This document shows positions 1 to 3,711 of a stretch of 24,969 nt of DNA, in pieces; position 1 is the stretch's first letter, and every line of letters begins with the position of its first letter. The notes under the pieces are model-generated. The model worked only from the letters and a program-made list of their open reading frames with translations, searched no databases and was not told where the DNA came from. Position numbers and translations under genes: made by a program. Origin of the DNA: a virus; the IMG/VR virus record IMGVR_UViG_3300021962_000605, positions 1 through 24,969 of that record, one strand, 5' to 3'.

Positions 1-283
1 TCAATGTGTAAATCTGCTCTGTCTTGTTGTGGTTGTCCTCCGAGTATATGTTAAGCTTTGTAAGTATATCAACAAAGTCCCTAAGTACCGAACCCTTAAT
101 AGATGGAAGCGATTGCCTGACAATCGTAAGCGTTTTGCCATTCTCTTGAAGCAACTTAACTATAAACCAAATGAGAATGTTATAAGTTTTACCGCTTCTT
201 GATCCTCCTTGCATGACTGAGATGCGTTTGTCACTTTCTTGCAGTATCTCGTAAATCTTGTTCGTTTGTAAAGTAGCATTCAT
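1..283 (-). CDS. terL: Terminase large subunit, N-terminal part (cut by window edge)
   Basis: This is the ATPase end of the large terminase subunit, the motor that packages phage DNA into proheads. I translated it by hand: 94 codons are open from the ATG at 283 down to the left edge, so the C-terminal nuclease domain is outside the window. A Walker A motif, QGGSRSGKT, sits at residues 25-33. It is followed by an amphipathic stretch and the segment VRQSLPSIKGSVLRDF, which fits the region after Walker A in PBSX/T4-like large terminases. A possible promoter with a TACCTTTG element lies 27 bases upstream. The TerS-like gene precedes it on the same strand, with an unusually long 307-bp gap. The start is the first ATG in frame, preceded by an A-rich leader as in the neighbours. 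Confidence is high from the Walker motif plus context. Confidence 0.9.
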   Translation of the reverse strand, partial: MNATLQTNKIYEILQESDKRISVMQGGSRSGKTYNILIWFIVKLLQENGKTLTIVRQSLPSIKGSVLRDFVDILTKLNIYSEDNHNKTEQIYTL

Positions 284-309
284 TTTGTCTTAGTTATTGT
301 TGGGTCTAC

Positions 310-317
310 CAAAGGTA
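310..317 (-). promoter_or_regulatory. Possible -7 promoter element for terL
   Basis: The minus strand reads TACCTTTG, a full match to the Bacteroidota -7 consensus TAnnTTTG. It lies 27 bases upstream of the terL ATG, which would give a short leader. The region where a TTG/TTTG -33 element should be is a T-run without a clear TTG, so this is a moderate call. Confidence 0.4.
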
Positions 318-519
318 AGTTTAAAAAATAAAAAAAATTTGGGGAATGGGTTTACCATTTGAAAAGATATGGTTTTAGAGGGGGTCATCGTATATGGCAA
401 TGATATGAAGGTTGTGTAGACTACTTTTATTTTTGCGTCTTTATATGGCCGGCCCAAAAAAGTAATTTCTTTAAGTCCCCCCCATCGTATGGCGGGCCAT
501 TGGGTCAACCTTGCCAATA

Positions 520-532
520 CTAACAATGTTAG
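520..532. repeat. 13-bp palindrome CTAACAATGTTAG
   Basis: Perfect inverted repeat CTAACA-A-TGTTAG in the terS-terL spacer. Its size and symmetry fit a dimeric protein-binding site. It is too short and too poor in G and C, and lacks a T-run, to be a terminator. Function unknown. Confidence 0.4.
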
Positions 533-590
533 CATCCCTTATAACGTATATTATGTTAAATAGAGACGCAAAGCAATGAATAACAATATT

Positions 591-935
591 TTATGTATTA
601 TTACTTTCTTCTATCTGTACTGTCCTATTATCTTGTAACAATATATTTGGCTTGATTATTTCAATGGCTATCTGATTGAGGTTTCCTTCTATCTTGCTTT
701 CGATTTTTTGGGTTGGTAGGCCAATATAGTAGGCACAAAACAATTGGATGGCTTTCATGTCGCCCTCTTTAATCTTGTTATGCAGTTGTTTGAATACGTC
801 CGGGGCCATTGGATCAAGGCGTTGTATTATTTCCTCCTCCTCCAGTTTTCTTTTCCTACCTGCTCCAGGTCTTGCTCCTCCTCTTGTTTCTTTTCGCTTT
901 TCAATTAGCCTTTCCAGGGTTTTGTCTTGCAACAT
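591..935 (-). CDS. terS: Terminase small subunit-like DNA-binding protein
   Basis: This is a 114-residue, charged protein carrying the motif GGARPGAGRKRK (residues 19-30). That motif is typical of the basic N-terminal segment of many phage small terminase subunits and related DNA-binding proteins. TerS recognises the packaging site and hands the DNA to TerL. The middle (residues 40-75) is predicted helical (PMAPDVFKQLHNKIKEGD), consistent with a TerS oligomerisation or helical core. It lies immediately before terL on the same strand, which supports the role. The first ATG is used; the preceding small gene ends 50 bases upstream. The assignment rests on motif plus position. A different small DNA-binding protein remains possible. 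Confidence 0.7.
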   Translation of the reverse strand: MLQDKTLERLIEKRKETRGGARPGAGRKRKLEEEEIIQRLDPMAPDVFKQLHNKIKEGDMKAIQLFCAYYIGLPTQKIESKIEGNLNQIAIEIIKPNILLQDNRTVQIEESNNT

Positions 936-985
936 TAGTTTTGAATTTAGATTGAAATCAAATGCGTTCGCGTGTTGATTTTCAA

Positions 986-1204
986 TTAGTCTATCAATTT
1001 AGTATGGTTGTCTTGCTCCTTATCTTTTTGTTGAATCAATTCCATATTATGGGTAAATCCCTTGGGATCGTTAATCTTTTCGTATATACTGAATTTTACC
1101 CATTCACCAGTTTGATCATTAATGTACTGAATAAAGTCAGGTTTAAAAATGTTCAGATACAATCCTTTCGGGTTTTTCTTGATATAAAAGCCTTTCCGTT
1201 TCAT
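986..1204 (-). CDS. Hypothetical 72-residue protein
   Basis: Small lysine-rich protein starting KRKGFYIKKNPKG, with aromatic and charged residues mixed as in a folded domain and a polar, charged tail (QQKDKEQDNHTKLID). I do not recognise the family. It is the first gene of the leftward terS-terL unit and is divergent from the plus-strand island, with about 157 bases of AT-rich DNA between the two starts. Residue usage looks protein-like, whereas the plus-strand open frame across the same bases (962-1240) is hydrophobic and low in complexity. Real gene is likely; function unknown. Confidence 0.6.
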   Translation of the reverse strand: MKRKGFYIKKNPKGLYLNIFKPDFIQYINDQTGEWVKFSIYEKINDPKGFTHNMELIQQKDKEQDNHTKLID

Positions 1205-1361
1205 TACATAAAATTAAATACAAATTTCATAAAGTATTGATATTTATTTGTTTACATATCATTGAAATAAATATTTAAAAATAAATACATAAAAATTATA
1301 TTAAATTGATATTTATTCCTTAGCTTTATGAAATAATTAAAACAATTAAAACAAAACTATC
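1205..1361. promoter_or_regulatory. Divergent AT-rich control region
   Basis: Very AT-rich spacer between a leftward gene (start 1204) and the rightward island (start 1362), so promoters for both must lie here unless transcription comes from farther away. It holds an exact 13-bp direct repeat, ATTGATATTTATT, at 1236-1248 and 1305-1317. A near -7 element, TAGCTTTA, lies at 1321-1328 on the plus strand (7 of 8 positions to TAnnTTTG counting the free positions), but no well-spaced TTG was found. The rightward leader ends in A-rich sequence just before the ATG, as is usual in Bacteroidota. Confidence 0.45.
1236..1317 (+). repeat. 13-bp direct repeat pair ATTGATATTTATT
   Basis: Two exact copies at 1236-1248 and 1305-1317, 69 bases apart start to start, within the divergent spacer. 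In such AT-rich DNA chance is not excluded, but position between divergent genes makes a regulator site plausible. Confidence 0.4.
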
Positions 1362-1439
1362 ATGAAATCAATTTTCGCAATTATCGCAATTTTCGCCGGC
1401 ATTATTCTTTTTAACCTTGCCGCCTGGAATGTAATCTAA
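1362..1439 (+). CDS. 25-residue single-pass membrane peptide
   Basis: A short open frame, ATG at 1362 and stop at 1437-1439, found by eye. The product is almost one hydrophobic helix: a short basic start (MKS), then IFAIIAIFAGIILFNLAAW. It opens the plus-strand island, 32 bases before the Gp88-like gene, and has the same A-rich leader (AAAACTATC before ATG) as its neighbours. Codon composition is richer in GC than the surroundings. A membrane peptide of this size could be a small toxin, a holin-like factor or a leader peptide; nothing decides between them. Confidence 0.45.
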   Translation: MKSIFAIIAIFAGIILFNLAAWNVI

Positions 1440-1471
1440 TCAAATTTTATACACTAATTAAACTTTAAACA

Positions 1472-2209
1472 ATGCAAACAACATCAACAAAACAAATCCA
1501 ACAAAGCTACAAGCCTGTAAAAAATTTACTGTCTGATGGATCAACCAATACGAAGACAGCAAAAAACAATTTACAGACTTTCATCCTTTACCTTGCTCCA
1601 TCTGATATAATTGGCACTCACAATCTTTGCCCCATGGCATCAGCAGGCTGTAAAGCAAGCTGCTTATATTCAGCAGGTCGCGGAAGATTCAGCAATGTGC
1701 AATTATCCCGCATAAATAAAGCAAAATTTTGGGCATATGATAGGCAAGCTTTTTACATTCAATTGGCCAATGAACTCCTCAAAATTCATGATAAGTTAAT
1801 TAATCAGCGTATTGCAATACGTTTAAACGGGACATCTGACATAGACCATTTAAGTTTGCTTAAAAGATACACCGGTATTGATTTTCTTGATGGCTTTTAC
1901 TCTAAATTGCTTTTCTACGATTACACCAAAAATATTAATGTTTATAAGCGTTATTTTGGTACTAACTACAAATTAACTTTCTCTAAGTCAGAGACAAACT
2001 TTGATGAATGTCTTGAGGTAATCAACATGGGGGGCAATATTGCGGCAGTTTTTTCCGCTGAATTGCCGGATACATACGGCGGCATTCAAGTCATAAACGG
2101 TGACGAGTCAGACCTCAGGTATTTTGACCCTACCAATGTTATTGTTGGATTAAAGGCCAAAGGTGACGCTAAAAAAGATACTACTGGTTTTGTAATTAAT
2201 CAATACTAA
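1472..2209 (+). CDS. Gp88-like phage protein (Cys-rich, unknown function)
   Basis: This 245-residue protein matches, from memory, the phage family named after mycobacteriophage gene product 88. Signature features in order are: a TKTAKN segment near residues 27-32; LAPSDIIG at 41-48; the conserved cysteine cluster NLCPMASAGCKASCLYSAGR at 51-70 (C53, C60, C64, spacing C-x6-C-x3-C) with the following GRG; then a helical RINKAKFWAYDRQAFY segment; and a C-terminal half with alternating strands and helices (IAIRLNGTSD, LTFSKSE, NIAAVFSAE). The pattern of a cysteine cluster followed by barrel-like beta-alpha units suggests a metal- or Fe-S-binding enzyme, but no activity is established to my knowledge. 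It is the largest gene of the plus-strand island and is followed after 11 bases by a small cysteine-containing protein. Confidence 0.75.
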   Translation: MQTTSTKQIQQSYKPVKNLLSDGSTNTKTAKNNLQTFILYLAPSDIIGTHNLCPMASAGCKASCLYSAGRGRFSNVQLSRINKAKFWAYDRQAFYIQLANELLKIHDKLINQRIAIRLNGTSDIDHLSLLKRYTGIDFLDGFYSKLLFYDYTKNINVYKRYFGTNYKLTFSKSETNFDECLEVINMGGNIAAVFSAELPDTYGGIQVINGDESDLRYFDPTNVIVGLKAKGDAKKDTTGFVINQY

Positions 2210-2220
2210 AATAAAATATC

Positions 2221-2445
2221 ATGAAATTATTAACTGCAAAATTTAACGGAAGATGTAACGAGACAGGCACAAAGATTAATAAAGGTGAGCAATTTTACTA
2301 CGATTATGTAAATCGCAAAATATACTGCAAAAGTTACATAGATAATCAGCGGGAATGTAACAATACAAAAAGCTACATAGATGCTCAAGAGAATGCCTAT
2401 TTCGATCGTTTCATCTCATTAAATTACAGCAATGAAGATAGATAA
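2221..2445 (+). CDS. Small zinc-finger-like protein
   Basis: 74 residues. The N-terminal part, AKFNGRCNETGTKINKGEQF, resembles the short treble-clef or PARP-type modules (FxGxCxxTGxxIxKGE) that phages and hosts use to bind zinc or DNA. Here only C12, C36 and C46 are visible and the second Cys of the first knuckle is replaced (C-N-E-T), so metal binding may be lost or use other ligands. It sits 11 bases after the Gp88-like gene, so the two are probably co-transcribed. The next small ORF starts inside its last codons. Function unknown; accessory to the Gp88-like protein is a guess from context only. Confidence 0.65.
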   Translation: MKLLTAKFNGRCNETGTKINKGEQFYYDYVNRKIYCKSYIDNQRECNNTKSYIDAQENAYFDRFISLNYSNEDR

Positions 2446-2524
2446 ACAGCTTTTCAAATTAATTATTGCCTTAATTGTAGCCGGGTTAATTATTGGCCAA
2501 TTACAGGATGCAAACTGCCTATAA
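2432..2524 (+). CDS. 30-residue membrane peptide
   Basis: The open frame starts at the ATG at 2432, inside the end of the preceding gene (14-nt overlap), and stops at 2522-2524. After a basic start (MKIDKQLFK) comes a hydrophobic helix LIIALIVAGLIIG and a polar tail ending in Cys-Leu. The overlap with the upstream stop is a usual phage arrangement for coupled translation and supports it being real. It is the second single-helix peptide in this island. Function unknown. Confidence 0.45.
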   Translation: MKIDKQLFKLIIALIVAGLIIGQLQDANCL

Positions 2525-2534
2525 ATTAGGCAAT

Positions 2535-2578
2535 AACTCAGAGCAAAGAGCGAAGACAGAGCAATACTGTCCTGAGTT
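2535..2578 (+). other. Nested inverted repeats (possible RNA structure or operator)
   Basis: Outer arms AACTCAG (2535-2541) and CTGAGTT (2572-2578) enclose inner arms GACAG (2555-2559) and CTGTC (2567-2571), with a 7-nt loop AGCAATA. The two 3' arms abut exactly, so the fold is one stem of 7+5 bp with a 13-nt bulge on the 5' side. It lies 20 bases before the next ATG, on the sense strand of the island, and no T-run follows, so it is not an intrinsic terminator. Confidence 0.45.
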
Positions 2579-2598
2579 CCTCACTAAAAAACAAAACA

Positions 2599-2775
2599 AT
2601 GCAAACAGTAACTTTTGACAATCTTAAAATTGAGCGTGTAAATGATGATGTTTTTTATATCACATTAAATGACCTTGTTGTATATATTGACAATTCAACC
2701 GGTGAAAATTATGTTTCTTCATGGCTTGAATCAAATATTTTAGTAACATGTCAAAACATCCACACACCCCAATAA
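2599..2775 (+). CDS. Hypothetical 58-residue protein
   Basis: The open frame runs from the ATG at 2599 to TAA at 2773-2775. The product starts QTVTFDNLKIERVNDD and alternates hydrophobic and acidic residues (VFYITLNDLVVYIDNSTGE), suggesting a small beta-sheet domain. The leader AAAACAATG before the start is like that of the Gp88 gene, and the stop codon lies within the loop of the terminator that closes the island. Not recognised. Confidence comes from leader, composition and position. Confidence 0.5.
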   Translation: MQTVTFDNLKIERVNDDVFYITLNDLVVYIDNSTGENYVSSWLESNILVTCQNIHTPQ

Positions 2776-2790
2776 AATGGGGTTTTTTTT
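2766..2790 (+). terminator. Intrinsic terminator of the plus-strand island
   Basis: Stem ACCCC (2766-2770) and GGGGT (2779-2783), loop AATAAAAT, with an eight-base T tract at 2783-2790. The T tract exists only on the plus strand, so it terminates rightward transcription. It separates the island from the convergent DnaA-like gene, whose stop is at 2792. Confidence 0.8.
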
Positions 2791-2791
2791 G

Positions 2792-3211
2792 TTATGTATG
2801 ATTACTGTCAAAATTTAGGCTAATTCTATCAATTTCGCAACCATTACCAGAAAGGTATTGAATTATACTTTCCGTTTCCGCGTCGTGTGGTATCGTTACC
2901 ACTATGCGGGTAGGTATTAAGTATTTTTCCCGAATTAAGGTATTGACCTGTTCAATGAATTGGCAAGTTATATCATCATTTATGCTTACCATATCATTAA
3001 CCTTATTAAGGCCGTGAATTATTGTCGTATGATCGCGATTAAAAAATGACCCAATTTGAGCCAATTTAAGGCCCATTTTTTCGCGTGCAATATGATAGTA
3101 AACATGGCGACAAAGAACCAAGCCACGAGCCCGCGAAGTACCTAATATTTCATTTTCGGGTTGACCAGATACAAAGGAAATGACAGAAAGTAAATTTTGA
3201 CAAGTTAACAT
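2792..3211 (-). CDS. Stand-alone DnaA domain IV (origin-binding) protein
   Basis: 139 residues. Residues 5-75 match the C-terminal DNA-binding domain of DnaA: an ARGLVLCRHVYYHIARE helix, then the helix-turn-helix LKLAQIGSFFNRDHTTIIHG (49-68) that corresponds to the DnaA signature around RDHTTV. The AAA+ ATPase domain of full DnaA is absent. The remaining 60 residues (RIVVTIPHDAETESIIQYLS) form an extra domain I do not recognise. Such short proteins are seen in Bacteroidota phages. By homology it should bind DNA at DnaA-box-like sites, perhaps to load or divert host replication proteins or to regulate transcription. Its position beside the repeat-rich 3212-3711 block and downstream of the primase-helicase supports a replication role. 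Without an ATPase it cannot melt DNA by itself as DnaA does. Confidence 0.85.
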   Translation of the reverse strand: MLTCQNLLSVISFVSGQPENEILGTSRARGLVLCRHVYYHIAREKMGLKLAQIGSFFNRDHTTIIHGLNKVNDMVSINDDITCQFIEQVNTLIREKYLIPTRIVVTIPHDAETESIIQYLSGNGCEIDRISLNFDSNHT

Positions 3212-3231
3212 ATAGTTTTAGTTTAATTTAT

Positions 3232-3255
3232 TACAAAGTACCTTGCTATGCATAG
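3232..3255 (-). promoter_or_regulatory. Control site before the DnaA-like gene
   Basis: Contains the 10-mer TACAAAGTAC (3232-3241, plus strand), which recurs at 12229-12238 in the promoter of the HTH gene. Next to it is a perfect 10-bp palindrome, CTATGCATAG (3246-3255). Both lie 20 to 45 bases upstream of the ATG at 3211. No exact TAnnTTTG was found here (GTACTTTG is one base short), so an operator is better supported than a core promoter. Confidence 0.4.
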
Positions 3256-3337
3256 TAGCCTATTATTTATACCATTTGAATTGACTTTTTTAAAGTGTTT
3301 AAGATATCATGTTATTAAGTTAAAGTATTGGTATACC

Positions 3338-3437
3338 CAAAAACTCCCAACCGCCAAAAACCCCCAGGCAAAAACCCCCACCAAAAATCCCCAACCTGGT
3401 TGACAAAAATCCCCAAAAATCTCCACCAAAAATCCCT
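3338..3437 (+). repeat. Seven imperfect copies of CAAAAAYYCCY
   Basis: Copies start at 3338, 3355, 3369, 3382, 3404, 3414 and 3427, so spacing is 10 to 22 bases and not phased. The minus strand is correspondingly G-rich, with several GGGG and GGGGG runs separated by T-rich loops, which could form a G-quadruplex. A small dyad, CAACC-T-GGTTG, lies at 3392-3402 inside the array, and a perfect TGGTTAACCA palindrome follows at 3467-3476. Confidence 0.6.
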
Positions 3438-3501
3438 AAAAATATTTATATCATTTCGCACCAATCTGGTTAACCAAATAAAATACAAAAAATTAGTAGG
3501 T

Positions 3502-3517
3502 AACACGATAACACGAT
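3502..3517 (+). repeat. Tandem AACACGAT x2
   Basis: Two exact 8-bp units in immediate tandem (3502-3509 and 3510-3517) within the candidate origin block. Confidence 0.45.
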
Positions 3518-3565
3518 ATTTTCATCATTTCTATCTTTTCTATACACTATACTTTTCCAAAAAAA

Positions 3566-3581
3566 TTAGGGTGTACCCTAA
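3566..3581. repeat. Inverted repeat TTAGGGT-GT-ACCCTAA
   Basis: Perfect 7-bp arms around a 2-bp centre, a shape typical of a dimeric repressor or initiator site. It lies 13 bases before the first ATGRTGTTAA iteron. No T-run follows on either strand, so it is not a terminator. Confidence 0.5.
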
Positions 3582-3593
3582 AAAGTAAGAAAA

Positions 3594-3676
3594 ATGATGT
3601 TAATCGCGTATCCAAATTGATTATCAACCACTTAGCTATCAAAAATGATGTTAAAATGGTGTTAAGATGATGTTAA
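3594..3676 (+). repeat. Four iterons ATGRTGTTAA, three on an 11-bp period
   Basis: Copies at 3594-3603, 3645-3654, 3656-3665 (ATGGTGTTAA) and 3667-3676. The last three start exactly 11 bases apart, so the same face of the helix is presented each turn, as in plasmid and phage iterons bound cooperatively by an initiator. A weak DnaA-box-like word TTATCAACC (7 of 9 to TTATCCACA) lies between copies one and two at 3621-3629. Confidence 0.65.
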
Positions 3677-3711
3677 AACCAAAATCTCATGTTACCTAAC
3701 TATATGTCATA

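Larger units (their letters stand above)
284..590. other. Gene-free spacer between terS and terL
   Basis: About 300 bases without a convincing gene. On the minus strand there is an 81-codon open frame (290-535), but its product is low-complexity and resembles nothing I know, so I do not call it. The block contains GC-rich words (GGGCCGGCC and a run of seven G on the minus strand) in an otherwise AT-rich setting, a 13-bp palindrome and a possible promoter for terL. A packaging (pac or cos) site between the terminase genes is possible, but nothing here proves it. Confidence 0.5.
3212..3711. other. Repeat-rich gene-free block, candidate replication origin
   Basis: Five hundred bases with no convincing gene. 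The short open frames across it (3315-3506 minus, 3328-3588 plus) merely read through the repeats. It contains seven copies of CAAAAAYYCCY, four ATGRTGTTAA iterons, several perfect palindromes and AT-rich tracts. It lies between a primase-helicase and a DnaA-type DNA-binding protein. Iterons plus AT-rich DNA beside initiator-like genes is the usual design of a phage or plasmid origin. The inference is structural; no function is proven. The same block must also hold whatever drives the DnaA-like gene. Confidence 0.55.

Noticed and set aside
290-535. 81-codon minus-strand ORF between terS and terL
   Set aside because: Product is low in complexity with Phe/Pro/Lys runs from homopolymer DNA, no recognisable pattern; treated as spacer, not called.
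962-1240. 92-codon plus-strand ORF opposite the 72-residue gene
   Set aside because: Hydrophobic antisense shadow; the minus-strand frame has better protein-like composition and fits the operon direction.
3338-3437. CRISPR array
   Set aside because: Repeat units are about 11 bp, spacing 10-22 bp and irregular, no unique spacers of CRISPR length, and no cas genes; the Cas4-like nuclease is an ordinary phage recombination type.
3315-3588. Short ORFs on both strands (63 and 86 codons) in the origin candidate
   Set aside because: They only read through the CAAAAAYYCCY repeats (FWW.FLG and KNPHQKS-like repeats); no independent coding signal.
3621-3629. DnaA box TTATCAACC
   Set aside because: Only 7 of 9 matches to TTATCCACA and single; mentioned as weak, not annotated as a box.
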